A stretch of DNA of 64,000 nucleotides from Comamonas terrae. Lineage in GTDB: Bacteria; Pseudomonadota; Gammaproteobacteria; Burkholderiales; Burkholderiaceae_C. The notes under the pieces are model-generated. The model was not told the origin of the DNA and did no database searches. It was given only the letters and a program-made list of their open reading frames with translations. Within the stretch, counting starts at the first letter, position 1; each line of letters begins with the position of its first letter. The stretch is taken from assembly GCF_001544075.1 (NCBI RefSeq), contig NZ_BCNT01000003.1, positions 310,001 to 374,000 on the forward strand, given 5' to 3'. Of this stretch, positions 8,765-17,925 are shown piece by piece. The position numbers and the translations under genes were made by a program.

Positions 8765-9985
8765 ATGCACCATCTATGGCAAGGCCCGCGCTGGACGCTG
8801 GCAGTCCTGCTGGCCATCCTCGGCATGCTGGGCCCCTTCTCGGTCGACACCTACATTCCCGCCTTCTCGGGCATCGCCAGGGCACTGAATGCCACGCCGC
8901 TGGAGATGCAGCAGACGCTGTCGGCCTATCTGTTCGGCTTTGCCTTCATGAACCTGTTCCACGGCGCGCTGGCCGACAGTTTCGGCCGTCGTCCGGTGAT
9001 CCTGTGGGGCCTGGTGGCGTTCACGCTGGCCTCGGCGGGCTGCGCGCTGTCGCAGAACATCACGCAGCTGGTGCTGTTCCGCGCCATCCAGGGCCTGTCC
9101 ACCGGCGCCGGCATCGTGGTCTCGCGCGCCATCGTGCGCGACATCTTTCCGCCGTCGCAGGCCCAGAGCGTGATGGCGCAGATCACCATCTTCTTCGGCG
9201 TGGCGCCGGCGCTGGCCCCGGTCATCGGCGGCTGGCTGTTCATCCACCTGAGCTGGCAATCGGTGTTCTGGTTCCTCACGGCCGTCGGCGTGGCGCTGTG
9301 GCTCATCAACGTGCGCTTCCTGCCTGAATCCCTGCCCCTGGAAAAGCGCCAGCCCTTCCATCTCAAGCCGCTGATGGGCGGCTACTGGGTGCTGTGCACC
9401 GACCCGCGCTTTCTGCTGCTGGCCCTGGCCAGCGGCGTGCCGTTCAACGGCATGTTCCTGTACCTGCTCTCGGCGCCGGCCTTCCTCGGCGACATCCTGC
9501 ATCTGGAGCCCGGCCAGTTCTTCTGGTTCTTCATCGCCTCGATCGGCGGCATCATGTCCGGCAGCTGGACCAGCGGGCGCCTGGCAGGCCGCATTGCGCC
9601 CAAGCGCCAGATCCGCCACGGCTTTCTCATCATGTGCCTGACGTCCATCGTCAATCTGGCCGCCAACCTGGTCTGGCCGGCCCATGTGGGCTGGGCGCTG
9701 ATCCCCATCAGCCTGTTCTCCTATGGCTGGGCGCTGATGGTGCCCGTGGTCACGCTGCTGGTGCTGGACATCCACCCCGAGCGCCGCGGCATGGCCTCGT
9801 CGCTGCAGGCCGTGGTCGGCTCCGTGGCCAACGGCTTTGTGGCCGGCGTGATCGCACCGCTGGTCATGCACTCCGCCGTGCTGCTGGCCGCCGGCTCCAT
9901 CAGCATGATGCTGATCGGCCTGGTGGCCTGGATCTACCTGCATCACCGCTGGCCCGAGATCGGCCGCCATGCATCCGCCAGCTGA
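8765..9985 (+). CDS. Bcr/CflA-family multidrug MFS exporter
   Basis: A 406-residue, 12-span major facilitator protein from this start; an upstream in-frame ATG at 8714 would add 17 residues. The first span contains GPFSVDTYIPAF, the Bcr/CflA signature around a membrane-embedded acidic residue. The loop between spans 2 and 3 has GALADSFGRRPV (MFS motif A), and span 4 has RAIQGLSTGAG. Members export drugs such as bicyclomycin or chloramphenicol, or small metabolites; the substrate cannot be told from sequence. The gene stands alone between the bcs operon and a bidirectional terminator. Confidence 0.87.
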   Translation: MHHLWQGPRWTLAVLLAILGMLGPFSVDTYIPAFSGIARALNATPLEMQQTLSAYLFGFAFMNLFHGALADSFGRRPVILWGLVAFTLASAGCALSQNITQLVLFRAIQGLSTGAGIVVSRAIVRDIFPPSQAQSVMAQITIFFGVAPALAPVIGGWLFIHLSWQSVFWFLTAVGVALWLINVRFLPESLPLEKRQPFHLKPLMGGYWVLCTDPRFLLLALASGVPFNGMFLYLLSAPAFLGDILHLEPGQFFWFFIASIGGIMSGSWTSGRLAGRIAPKRQIRHGFLIMCLTSIVNLAANLVWPAHVGWALIPISLFSYGWALMVPVVTLLVLDIHPERRGMASSLQAVVGSVANGFVAGVIAPLVMHSAVLLAAGSISMMLIGLVAWIYLHHRWPEIGRHASAS

Positions 9986-10159
9986 GCCGCGTATCAAAAA
10001 AGGAAGCTGATAGCGCCTGCCCTCACTGGATTTCAAGGCGAATTGACTTGGAAACCATGGAGTAGAAGGCGACAGAAGCTTCTTTTTCCATAGCATCACC
10101 CAGGGCTTTCATTGCCTGGGCCCGCGCAGGCCGGGCCATGCAGGCATATAAGCGCCATG

Positions 10160-10189
10160 AAAAAAGCCGGTCTTCAGACCGGCTTTTTT
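10160..10189. terminator. Bidirectional intrinsic terminator between the MFS exporter and rhlE
   Basis: An eight-base stem, GCCGGTCT at 10166-10173 paired with AGACCGGC at 10176-10183, is flanked by six A on the left and six T on the right. It can therefore end transcripts from both converging genes. The rest of the 243-base gap (9986-10228) holds no convincing gene. Near 10000 it has a TATCAAAAAAGGAAGC segment resembling short extragenic repeats. Confidence 0.85.
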
Positions 10190-10228
10190 CATGCAGCGTG
10201 CGCCAGCACAGGCTGGCGCCAGCGTCCA

Positions 10229-12358
10229 TCAACGCTCGTCGCGGCGCGGGGCGCGGGGACGGCGCTCGAAGCCACGGTCGCCGCCGCGCTCGCCACGTTC
10301 GCCGTGGGGCTGGTAAGGCTTGGCGGCCGTCTTGCCGAAGGCCGGGCGACGTTCGCCGCCGCCGAAGCCGCGTGCTTCACCACCACGGAAACCGCCTTCG
10401 CGAGGGGCACCGTGCGCAGCGCCGCCGTCGCGGCCGCCGAAGCTCTTGCGACCGAAGTCGCCGCCTTCGCGATGGCCCTCGCTGCGGCGCTGGCCGCCGA
10501 AACCGCCACGGTCGCCGCCAAAGCCGCCGCGATCGCCACGCGGCTCGCCGGAGCGCTCGAAGCCACGGTCGAAACCGCGATCCCCGCGCTGCTCGAAGCT
10601 GCGCTCCTGGCGCTCGCCGCCGAAGCTGGGGCGGCCGCCGAAGCTGCCGCGCTCGGCACCCCGATCGCCGCCGAAACCACCACGGTCGCCACGCGGAGCG
10701 CCGAAGCCGCCGCGGTCATTGTTGAAACGGTCGCCGCCGCCGAAACCGCCACGGTCGCCACCGCGGTCGTTGCCCCGGCCACCGCCAAAGCTGCCGAAGC
10801 CGGACTTGCGGCCATAGCCTTCGCTGTCGCGGCGGGCGCCGAAGCCGCCACGGCCTTCACCACGGCCGCGGCCGCCACGCTCGCCGTCGCGCGAGCTGGG
10901 GAAGCGCTGGGTGGGTTCCAGGCCCGGAATCACTTCGGCCTTGAACTGCTGGCGCGTATAGCCTTCGATGTCGAACACGCGGCGGCGGTCGCGGAACTCG
11001 GCGAACGTCACGGCAATGCCTTCGCGGCCGGCACGGCCGGTGCGGCCGATGCGGTGGGTATAGTCCTCGGCCTTCATGGGCAGGCCGTAGTTGAAGACGT
11101 GGGTGATGGTGGGCACGTCGATGCCGCGTGCCGCCACGTCGGTGGCCACCAGCACCTGCACCTGGCCGTTGCGCAGCGCCATCAGGCGGCGGTTGCGCAG
11201 GCCCTGGCTCAGCGCGCCGTGCAGCGCCACGGCCGAGAAGCCGTCCTGCTGCAGGTCGTTGGCCAGACCGTCGCACTCCACCTGGGTGGAAGCGAACACG
11301 ATGGCCTGGTTGATGTTGGTGTCGCGCAGCCAGTGGTCCAGCATCTTGCGCTTGTGCTGGGAGTTGTCGGCCCAGAACAGCACCTGCTTGATGTTCTCGT
11401 GCTTTTGCTGGGCGGTCGCGATCGTGATCTTCTGCACGTTGGCGCCGTTGTCATGCATCACGCGCATGGCCAGCTGCTGGATGCGCGGCGCGAACGTGGC
11501 GCTGAACATCATGGTCTGCTTGCGCTGGCTGGTCAGCTGGTTGACTTCGGCCAGGTCGTCGGCAAAGCCCAGGTCCAGCATGCGGTCGGCTTCGTCGACC
11601 ACCAGGAACTGCACCTGGTCGAGCTTGATCTGCAGCGAGCGCTGCAGGTCCAGCAGGCGGCCGGGCGTGGCCACCACGAGGTTGGCGTTCTGCAGCTTGG
11701 CGATCTGCAGCTGGTAGGGCATGCCGCCCACGATGTTGGCGATGCGGATGCCGCGGCAGTGCTTGACCAGCTCGATGGCGTCATGGGCCACCTGCTGGGC
11801 CAGCTCGCGCGTGGGGCACAGGATCAGGGCGCCGGGCACGGCGGCCTTGAAGTTGCGCGGGTTGGTCGGGTCCTTGCGCTTGTTGCGCTTGGGCTGCGGC
11901 TGGCCGCTGGCGGCGGCTTCGGCGCACTGGCGCTCGTATTCGGCGCGGGCCTTGGCGTCTTCCTCGGCCTTCTGGCCGATCAGCGTGTGCAGCACGGGCA
12001 GCAGGAAGGCGGCGGTCTTGCCCGAGCCGGTCTGGCTGGACACCATCAGGTCCACGAACGGCTGCTCGCCGCCGCTGTTCATGGCCAGGGGAATGGCCTG
12101 CTCCTGCACGCCGGTAGGCTTGGTGTAGCCCAGGTCGGCCACGGCCTGCACCAGCTCGGGCGCCAGGCCCAGTTCGGCGAAGGCGTTCGGCTCGGCAGCC
12201 TGCTCTTGTTCAGCGGTCGGCTCGGCACCGGTTCCTTCGGCGTCGGCGGCTGCCAGCATGGCGTCCAGGCGGGATTCCACTTCGGGGGAGGACAAGGACA
12301 TATCGGCAGCGGCCACGAGGCCCTGCTCCAGGGATTTTTCTGTCATGAAAAAGCTCAC
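10229..12358 (-). CDS. rhlE: DEAD-box ATP-dependent RNA helicase, RhlE type, with long RGG tail
   Basis: A 709-residue RNA helicase. Core motifs in order: GSGKT (motif I), TPGR, DEAD in VVDEADRML (II), SAT (III), ATDVAARGID and HRIGRTGR (VI). A 60-residue acidic leader precedes the Q motif. A basic insertion (KRNKRKDP) sits between motifs I and Ia. The last 220 or so residues are a low-complexity tail of GGDRGGFGG-, ERGG- and RRDE-type repeats, giving a strongly periodic DNA stretch at 10230-10880; such tails bind RNA and may promote condensates. RhlE helicases act in ribosome assembly, RNA turnover and cold adaptation. The leader is long (see promoter). Confidence 0.93.
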   Translation of the reverse strand: MSFFMTEKSLEQGLVAAADMSLSSPEVESRLDAMLAAADAEGTGAEPTAEQEQAAEPNAFAELGLAPELVQAVADLGYTKPTGVQEQAIPLAMNSGGEQPFVDLMVSSQTGSGKTAAFLLPVLHTLIGQKAEEDAKARAEYERQCAEAAASGQPQPKRNKRKDPTNPRNFKAAVPGALILCPTRELAQQVAHDAIELVKHCRGIRIANIVGGMPYQLQIAKLQNANLVVATPGRLLDLQRSLQIKLDQVQFLVVDEADRMLDLGFADDLAEVNQLTSQRKQTMMFSATFAPRIQQLAMRVMHDNGANVQKITIATAQQKHENIKQVLFWADNSQHKRKMLDHWLRDTNINQAIVFASTQVECDGLANDLQQDGFSAVALHGALSQGLRNRRLMALRNGQVQVLVATDVAARGIDVPTITHVFNYGLPMKAEDYTHRIGRTGRAGREGIAVTFAEFRDRRRVFDIEGYTRQQFKAEVIPGLEPTQRFPSSRDGERGGRGRGEGRGGFGARRDSEGYGRKSGFGSFGGGRGNDRGGDRGGFGGGDRFNNDRGGFGAPRGDRGGFGGDRGAERGSFGGRPSFGGERQERSFEQRGDRGFDRGFERSGEPRGDRGGFGGDRGGFGGQRRSEGHREGGDFGRKSFGGRDGGAAHGAPREGGFRGGEARGFGGGERRPAFGKTAAKPYQPHGERGERGGDRGFERRPRAPRRDER

Positions 12359-12568
12359 GAAAAAAGCGGCGCAGCCAGCGATCTGCCCACTTTTTTTGAC
12401 GGTTGGTTATCAACATCCACCGTCAGACTTTGACTGCCCGTTCGCAAAAGGGGCAGATGGGCGTATGGCTTGACGTGTCGGCCGGTGTTGAGCCGTTGCA
12501 CGCAAGAAGGAAGAGCCCGGTGTGTGATGGAGATGCGCAAAATTACCCATGGATCGGGTAAGCAGTGC

Positions 12569-12597
12569 ATTGTCGCATGCTCCGGGTTTTCCCGCAA
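12569..12597 (-). promoter_or_regulatory. Probable sigma70 promoter of rhlE
   Basis: On the minus strand, TTGCGG (12592-12597) and GACAAT (12569-12574) are separated by 17 bases. Transcription from here would leave an untranslated leader of about 200 bases before the rhlE ATG at 12358, as is common in cold-regulated helicase genes. The stretch 12359-12568 otherwise contains no gene. Confidence 0.5.
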
Positions 12598-12641
12598 GTC
12601 CTGCGGCTATCGGGCAGCTGCCCGCCCCTACCCCGTCCCAT

Positions 12642-13277
12642 TCAGACGTTCAGCAATTCCTTGCGGTAGTGCTGCAGCTCGTCGATCGACTCATGCACAT
12701 CGGCCAGGGCCGTATGGCGCTGGGCCTTCTTGAACGAGCTATAGACCGCGGGCTTCCAGCGCTTGGCCAGTTCCTTGAGCGTGCTCACGTCGATATTGCG
12801 GTAATGGAAGAAGCTGTTGAGCCTGGGCATGTAGCGCTCCATGAAGCGCCGGTCCTGCGCAATGCTGTTGCCGCACAGCGGCGCCTTGCCCTTGGGCACG
12901 TACCTGGAAAGAAAGGCGATGAGCTCGGCCTCGGCCTGGGCCTCGGTGACGGTGGAGGCCTTGACGCGCTCGATCAGCCCGCTCCTGCCGTGCGTGCCCT
13001 TGTTCCAGGCATCCATGCCGTTGAGCAGTTCGTCCGGCTGATGGATGGCGAAGACCGGTCCTTCGATGCGGATCAGCAGATCGGGGCTGCTCACCACCAC
13101 CGCGATTTCGATGATCCGGTCGTGGTCGGGCTGCAGGCCCGTCATCTCGCAGTCCAGCCAGACCAGGTTGAGGTCGGATTTGACGAGGGTGGCTGCGGCA
13201 GCGGCCGGTGCGGCGGGTGTGGCTGCCGCCACGGTTTCGGACACGGTTTGGAGGCGGTTGCTAGGGGCTTCAGACAT
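12642..13277 (-). CDS. orn: Oligoribonuclease
   Basis: A 3'-to-5' exoribonuclease of the DEDDh family that degrades two- to five-base RNAs and pGpG, the breakdown product of c-di-GMP. The first exonuclease motif is WLDCEMTGL, the later segments include [11 protein letters not shown], and the HxxxD motif is [10 protein letters not shown]. At 211 residues it is about 30 longer than E. coli Orn, owing to an A/T-rich N-terminal extension before LNLVWLD; no later ATG is available, so the extension appears genuine. It starts 30 bases from the divergent M48 protease gene. The pGpG role makes it relevant to the c-di-GMP-dependent cellulose operon, though nothing links them directly. Confidence 0.95.
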   Translation of the reverse strand: MSEAPSNRLQTVSETVAAATPAAPAAAAATLVKSDLNLVWLDCEMTGLQPDHDRIIEIAVVVSSPDLLIRIEGPVFAIHQPDELLNGMDAWNKGTHGRSGLIERVKASTVTEAQAEAELIAFLSRYVPKGKAPLCGNSIAQDRRFMERYMPRLNSFFHYRNIDVSTLKELAKRWKPAVYSSFKKAQRHTALADVHESIDELQHYRKELLNV

Positions 13278-13307
13278 GGTGCAAATTGTCGCCTACACTG
13301 CAGCCAC

Positions 13308-14615
13308 ATGGCTTCCACCCCTGCTTTTCCCCCCTCGCTGGCGCTGTCGCTGGTGTTTGCCGCCGCCGTGCTGCTGCAATGGCTGCTGCGCGTCTGGCTG
13401 GTTTCGCGCCAGGTGCGGCATGTGGCCGGGCACCGCGCCAGCGTGCCTGCCGTATTCGCCCGCCGCATCAGCCTGGCGGCCCACCAGAAGGCGGCCGACT
13501 ACACGCTGGCCAAGGCCAGGGTCTCGCTGATCGACATGACGCTGTCCACGGCCGTTTTGCTGTGCTGGACGCTGCTGGGCGGCCTGGACGCCCTCAATCT
13601 CTGGCTGTACGAGCGGCTGGGTGCCGGCATGGTGCAGCAACTGGCCCTGCTGGGCGGCTTTGCGCTGATCTCGGGCCTGATCGAGCTGCCGCTGTCGCTG
13701 TACCAGACCTTTGTGCTGGAGCAGCGCTACGGCTTCAACCAGATGACGCTCCGGCTCTGGCTGGGCGACCTGCTCAAGTCCACGCTGCTGGGCGCGGCCA
13801 TCGGCTTGCCGATTGCGGCGCTGATCCTGTGGCTCATGGGCAGCACGGGCGGCCTCTGGTGGCTGTGGGCCTGGGCCAGCTGGACGGTTTTCAACCTGTT
13901 GCTGATGTGGATCTTCCCGAGCTTCATCGCGCCGCTGTTCAACAAGTTCGAGCCGCTGGCCGACGAGAGCCTCAAGGCCCGGGTCTCCGGCTTGATGCAG
14001 CGCTGCGGCTTCGCCGCCAAGGGCCTGTTCGTGATGGACGGCAGCCGCCGCTCGGCCCATGCCAATGCCTATTTCACGGGTTTCGGCCACTCCAAGCGGG
14101 TGGTTTTCTTCGACACCCTGCTCAGGCAGCTCAGCGCCGAGGAGGTCGAGGCCGTGCTGGCCCACGAGCTCGGCCACTTCAAGCACAGGCACATCGCGCG
14201 GCGCATGGCGCTGATGTTCGGCATCTCGCTGCTGGGCTTTGCGCTGCTGGGCTGGCTTTCGCAGCAGCTGTGGTTCTACGCCGGACTTGGCGTGACCCCC
14301 ATGCTGAACGAAGCCCTGCGCGTGTCGGCTGACAACAACGCCACGGCCCTGCTGCTGTTCATGCTGGCCGTGCCGGTCTTCAGCTTCTTCGTCACGCCGC
14401 TGATGTCGGCCCTGTCGCGCCGCGACGAATTCCAGGCCGATGCCTATGCCATGCAGCAGGCCGATGGCGCCCACCTGGCTTCCGCCCTGCTCAAGCTTTA
14501 TGAGGACAATGCGTCCACGCTCACGCCCGACCCCTTGTACGTGAGCTTTTACTATTCCCACCCCCCGGCCGTGGACCGGCTGGCGCGCATGCCCGCGCCC
14601 GCCGGCAGCCTGTAA
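13308..14615 (+). CDS. M48-family membrane metalloprotease (Ste24/CAAX protease-like)
   Basis: A 435-residue inner-membrane zinc protease. An N-terminal M48_N-type domain with about four or five spans (residues 10-210) precedes the catalytic domain. The zinc motif is H286-E287-L-G-H290, and the third ligand lies in RRDEFQADAYA. The start is the ATG at 13308; the open frame extends upstream only across the divergent orn gene. Bacterial homologues of yeast Ste24 are assigned to membrane protein quality control, but the substrate is unknown. The pterin dehydratase and rsgA follow closely on the same strand. Confidence 0.88.
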   Translation: MASTPAFPPSLALSLVFAAAVLLQWLLRVWLVSRQVRHVAGHRASVPAVFARRISLAAHQKAADYTLAKARVSLIDMTLSTAVLLCWTLLGGLDALNLWLYERLGAGMVQQLALLGGFALISGLIELPLSLYQTFVLEQRYGFNQMTLRLWLGDLLKSTLLGAAIGLPIAALILWLMGSTGGLWWLWAWASWTVFNLLLMWIFPSFIAPLFNKFEPLADESLKARVSGLMQRCGFAAKGLFVMDGSRRSAHANAYFTGFGHSKRVVFFDTLLRQLSAEEVEAVLAHELGHFKHRHIARRMALMFGISLLGFALLGWLSQQLWFYAGLGVTPMLNEALRVSADNNATALLLFMLAVPVFSFFVTPLMSALSRRDEFQADAYAMQQADGAHLASALLKLYEDNASTLTPDPLYVSFYYSHPPAVDRLARMPAPAGSL

Positions 14616-14634
14616 ACCTACCGACGATTCCATC

Positions 14635-14970
14635 ATGAGCACCCTGCAACAGAAAGACTGGTCCCGGCAAAAGCGCAGCGCGCTGAGCGCCCAACAGGTA
14701 CGCGAGCAACTGGCCGCGCTTCCCGGCTGGGAGCTGGCCGGCGAAGGAGGCCAAGCGGCCATTTCCAAGACCTTCGGCTTTGCCAACTTCTACGAAACCA
14801 TGGCTTTCGTGAACGCCCTGGCCCTGGTCGCCCACCAGCAGGACCACCACCCCGACCTGGAAGTGAGTTATGGCCGCTGCACCGTGCGCCTGAACACCCA
14901 TGATGCCGGCGGTATTTCCGAGACCGACATCGACTGCGCGCGCCGCATCAACGCCCTGCTGGCCGCATGA
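14635..14970 (+). CDS. phhB: Pterin-4a-carbinolamine dehydratase
   Basis: A 111-residue protein of the PCD/DCoH family, which dehydrates 4a-hydroxytetrahydropterin formed by aromatic amino acid hydroxylases. The family signature is clear: HHPDLEVSYGRCTVRLNTHD, containing the paired histidines and the second-site histidine that form the active site, followed by GGISETDIDCA. No phenylalanine hydroxylase gene is nearby. It sits 19 bases after the M48 gene and 12 bases before rsgA, probably one transcript. Confidence 0.92.
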   Translation: MSTLQQKDWSRQKRSALSAQQVREQLAALPGWELAGEGGQAAISKTFGFANFYETMAFVNALALVAHQQDHHPDLEVSYGRCTVRLNTHDAGGISETDIDCARRINALLAA

Positions 14971-14982
14971 GAATGGTGAAGC

Positions 14983-15939
14983 ATGGCTGAACGCGCGCAA
15001 CTGCAGGAAGGGCTGGTCGTCTCCAGCCATGGCCGCCACTATGTGGTGGAAGCCGCCAGCGGCGCGCGCCACATGTGCCACCCGCGCGGCAAGAAAGGCC
15101 AGGCCGTGGTCGGCGACCGGGTGCAATGGCTGCTGCCGCCGGCCGGCCAGGGCGAGGAAGGCAGCATAGAGAAGGTCCTGCCGCGCAAGAACCTGTTCTA
15201 CCGCCAGGACGAGATACGCACCAAGAGCTTTGCCGCCAATATCGACCAGGTGCTGATCCTGATCGCGGCCGAGCCCGTGTTCTCCGAAAGCCAGCTGGCA
15301 CGCGCGCTGATCGCTGCCGAGGCCGCGCATATCCGCCCCATCATCGCCCTGAACAAGCGCGACCTGACGGATGCCTTTGCCGCTGCCTGGCAGCGCCTGG
15401 CGCCCTACCGCCAGATGCGCCATGGCCAGGACGAGCCGCACTACGAGGTACTGCAGCTGTCGCTGACCACGGAAGGCGAGTCCGACAAGGCCCTGCTCAT
15501 GCAGCATCTGCGCGGCAAAAGCACACTGGTGCTGGGTCCCTCGGGCTCGGGCAAGAGCACGCTGATCAATCTGCTGATTCCAGGCACCAATGCCGCAACC
15601 GGAGAGATCTCGCAGGCGCTGAACTCGGGCAAGCACACCACCACGACCACCACCTGGTACTGGATGGATGCAGCGCACGAAACGGCACTGATCGACTCGC
15701 CGGGCTTTCAGGAATTCGGCCTGCGCCACCTGCAGCCCACCGACCTGGCCCGCTGCATGCCCGATATCGGCGCCCTGGCCGACCAGTGCAAGTTCTACAA
15801 CTGCACCCATCTGCACGAACCCGGCTGCGCCGTGATGGCACAGGTCGAGGCAGAAGGCAGCCCCCATGCCATCAGCGCCAGCCGCTATCGCATCTATGGC
15901 GACCTGTTCGAGGAACTGAGCCAGGAAACCCGCTACTGA
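14983..15939 (+). CDS. rsgA: Small-subunit ribosome biogenesis GTPase RsgA
   Basis: A circularly permuted GTPase of 318 residues that matures the 30S subunit. An N-terminal OB-fold is followed by G-motifs in permuted order: G4 NKRDL, then G1 G185-P-S-G-S-G-K-S-T193, then G3 DSPGF. A C-terminal zinc knuckle has the Cys/His pattern C-x4-C-x-H-x5-C within CKFYNCTHLHEPGC. The frame ends just before a strong terminator. Confidence 0.96.
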   Translation: MAERAQLQEGLVVSSHGRHYVVEAASGARHMCHPRGKKGQAVVGDRVQWLLPPAGQGEEGSIEKVLPRKNLFYRQDEIRTKSFAANIDQVLILIAAEPVFSESQLARALIAAEAAHIRPIIALNKRDLTDAFAAAWQRLAPYRQMRHGQDEPHYEVLQLSLTTEGESDKALLMQHLRGKSTLVLGPSGSGKSTLINLLIPGTNAATGEISQALNSGKHTTTTTTWYWMDAAHETALIDSPGFQEFGLRHLQPTDLARCMPDIGALADQCKFYNCTHLHEPGCAVMAQVEAEGSPHAISASRYRIYGDLFEELSQETRY

Positions 15940-15957
15940 GTCCCGGCATGCGGCCAT

Positions 15958-15986
15958 GAAAAAAGCCCTGCATGCAGGGCTTTTTT
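15958..15986. terminator. Bidirectional terminator after rsgA
   Basis: A perfect 16-base palindrome GCCCTGCATGCAGGGC (15964-15979) is flanked by six A before and seven T after. It can end rsgA and also the converging gene that stops at 16057. A GATAGC/TATAAG-type short sequence just to its right (about 16025-16045) may belong to a dispersed extragenic repeat. Confidence 0.88.
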
Positions 15987-16056
15987 TACAGTCTTTTCAA
16001 GATCAAACGCTGGCACAACAAACACTTATAGCTATCAAATAAGAAGCATCCGAAGA

Positions 16057-17043
16057 TCAACCGAGCAGCCGCGCCATCGTCAGCAGGGCCAGCAGCAGCA
16101 GCCATACCACCACCGAGCGCCAGACCAGGCCCACGACGCTGCGCAGATGCGCAAGCTCGGGTTCGCGGCCCGGGGTGACATCGCTGCCGGCATCCCAATG
16201 GACGTCCTCGCCCTCCTCGGTGTAGCCCGCATCGCGGCGGCGCAGGGCTTCTCCGCCCAGGCGCACATTGATGGCGCCGGCCGTGGCAGCCAGGATCACG
16301 CCGTCGTTGTCGTTGGGAAACCGCTGGGCATACAGGCGCCAGTTGTCGATGGCCTCCTCGAAGCTGCCGACCATGGCGAACGACAGGGCCGTCAGCCGCG
16401 CCGGCAGCCAGTCGATCACGTACCAGGCCTTGCGCGCGGCCTCCTGCAGGCGCTCGCTCACCGGAGGCCGGCTGCCTTCGACGCCTTTGCGGGACCAGGC
16501 GCGCGACAGGTATTCGCCCATGCGGTACAGCACGGCTCCCAGGGGCCCCAGACCGACGGCCGAGAGCACGGAAAACCAGAACAGCACGCCGAACACATGG
16601 CGGTGGGCGGCCAGCACCGAGTATTCGATCACATGGCGCACCACCTCGCTGCGCGGCACTTCGCTGGCATCGACCTGCTGCCATTCGGCCAGCGTCTGGC
16701 GTGCGGCGTATTCGTCGCCGGCGTCCAGGGCATCGCGGATCCGGGTGAAGTGGTGGCTGAACTGGCGAAAGCCCAGCGTGACATAGAGCACGGCCACGTT
16801 CCAGACCATGGCCAGCGGCCAGCCCGCAAGGCGCAGCAGTGCCCAGTACACGCAGACGACCAGCACGCAGGGCAGCAAAATGGCCATGGACCAGGCAAGC
16901 CAGCCATGCAGGGGCTTGCCGGCATCGAAATTGCGGCGCACGGTCACGGTCCAGGCCTTGTAGCCGGCATGCACCAGATTGGTCCGGGCCAGCGGGCGCG
17001 CCTGCTCTATCAGCAAGGCGATCAGGATGGCAAAAAAGCTCAT
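16057..17043 (-). CDS. AmpE/CbiB-like inner-membrane protein
   Basis: A 328-residue membrane protein with spans near residues 45-65, 70-90, 150-180 and at the very C-terminus. It begins MSFFAILIALLIEQARPL, and its segment DWLPARLTALSFAMVGSF resembles the corresponding part of AmpE. Proteins of this type in Burkholderiales are usually annotated CobD/CbiB family. CbiB makes adenosylcobinamide phosphate in B12 synthesis and AmpE modulates beta-lactamase signalling; with no cobalamin genes nearby, neither role can be assigned. The Nudix gene lies immediately upstream on the same strand. Confidence 0.7.
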   Translation of the reverse strand: MSFFAILIALLIEQARPLARTNLVHAGYKAWTVTVRRNFDAGKPLHGWLAWSMAILLPCVLVVCVYWALLRLAGWPLAMVWNVAVLYVTLGFRQFSHHFTRIRDALDAGDEYAARQTLAEWQQVDASEVPRSEVVRHVIEYSVLAAHRHVFGVLFWFSVLSAVGLGPLGAVLYRMGEYLSRAWSRKGVEGSRPPVSERLQEAARKAWYVIDWLPARLTALSFAMVGSFEEAIDNWRLYAQRFPNDNDGVILAATAGAINVRLGGEALRRRDAGYTEEGEDVHWDAGSDVTPGREPELAHLRSVVGLVWRSVVVWLLLLALLTMARLLG

Positions 17044-17091
17044 TGCTTCATCATAGCGGCCGCATGTGAATGCCTGTTACAGCTTTGCGTT

Positions 17092-17808
17092 TCAAGCCGC
17101 CAAAAAACGGTAGAGATTGCGCAGCATACCCGCCGTGGCCCCCCAGATGTAGCGCTGCTGCCCGCCATCCTGGTACGGCATGGCAAACCATTCACGCTCC
17201 ACGCCCTGCCACAGCATGGCGTGGCGCTCATGGTGGGCGGGATCGAGCAGGAAGGACAGCGGTACCTCGAACAGATCCTCCACCTCGCCGGGGTTGGGAA
17301 AGTAGCTGGACTGCGGATGGACCAGCCCCACGACCGGCGTGACGACGAAGGACGACCCCGTCACATAGACGGGCAGGCGGCCCAGCACCTCCACATTGCG
17401 CGGCTCCAGGCCGATCTCCTCCTGCGCCTCGCGCAGCGCCGTGGCCTCTGCCGATACGTCCTGCGGATCGCGCTTGCCGCCGGGAAAGGCCACCTGTCCC
17501 GAATGCGAGGACAGATGGGACGCTCGCACGGTCAGCAGCACCGTGGGCTGCTCGCGCAGCACGATGGGCACCAGCACGGCCGCATCCGACGGCGGCCTGT
17601 GGATCCAGCGCTTTTCCAGCATGGCCTCCGGTTGCCATTGCGGCGGCTTGGCAAAGCGCTCGCGCAGGGCCCGGGGCGTCTGGGCCTGCAGGGGGACGGC
17701 AGGCAGATGGCCGTCCACGCCGATCAGCGGCGCTAGGCGCGGATCGGCAATGCCCACGGGCCGCGCCGGTTCGGCAGCCGCAGGGGAAGGGTGATGAGGT
17801 GTGAGCAT
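17092..17808 (-). CDS. CoA-type Nudix pyrophosphohydrolase
   Basis: A 238-residue Nudix hydrolase, probably cleaving coenzyme A. It has the CoA-pyrophosphatase signature LLTVRASHLSSHSGQVAFPG directly before the Nudix box, whose core reads REAQEEIGL. The start was set at the ATG at 17808; the longer frame begins inside the rplS terminator and is implausible. The first 40 residues are proline- and alanine-rich. It follows the rplS operon on the same strand, beyond that terminator. Confidence 0.85.
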   Translation of the reverse strand: MLTPHHPSPAAAEPARPVGIADPRLAPLIGVDGHLPAVPLQAQTPRALRERFAKPPQWQPEAMLEKRWIHRPPSDAAVLVPIVLREQPTVLLTVRASHLSSHSGQVAFPGGKRDPQDVSAEATALREAQEEIGLEPRNVEVLGRLPVYVTGSSFVVTPVVGLVHPQSSYFPNPGEVEDLFEVPLSFLLDPAHHERHAMLWQGVEREWFAMPYQDGGQQRYIWGATAGMLRNLYRFLAA

Positions 17809-17865
17809 GCAGCAACCACGAAGCTGCAGGCCACCGGCCTGCAAGATACTGTTACGAAGCAGGCA

Positions 17866-17901
17866 TAAAAAAAGCCGCCACAGCAAACTGTAGCGGCTTT
17901 T
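17866..17901 (-). terminator. Terminator of the rpsP-rimM-trmD-rplS operon
   Basis: On the minus strand a ten-base stem with one mismatch (17888-17897 paired with 17874-17883, loop of four bases) is followed by seven U (A at 17867-17873). It lies 28 bases after the rplS stop. Confidence 0.85.
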
Positions 17902-17925
17902 CCGGAAAGGTTCCGGTCGCGCGGA

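Noticed and set aside
10023..10232. A 69-codon minus-strand frame between rhlE and the MFS exporter
   Set aside because: It runs through the bidirectional terminator and overlaps the end of rhlE.
10230..10880. Periodic DNA that could be mistaken for a CRISPR or tandem-repeat array
   Set aside because: The repeats are short, irregular, in phase with the rhlE codons and encode Gly/Arg-rich peptide repeats.
10112..12433. A 773-codon Ala- and Thr-rich plus-strand frame opposite rhlE
   Set aside because: It is the mirror of the RGG repeats and helicase core; no start site or family.
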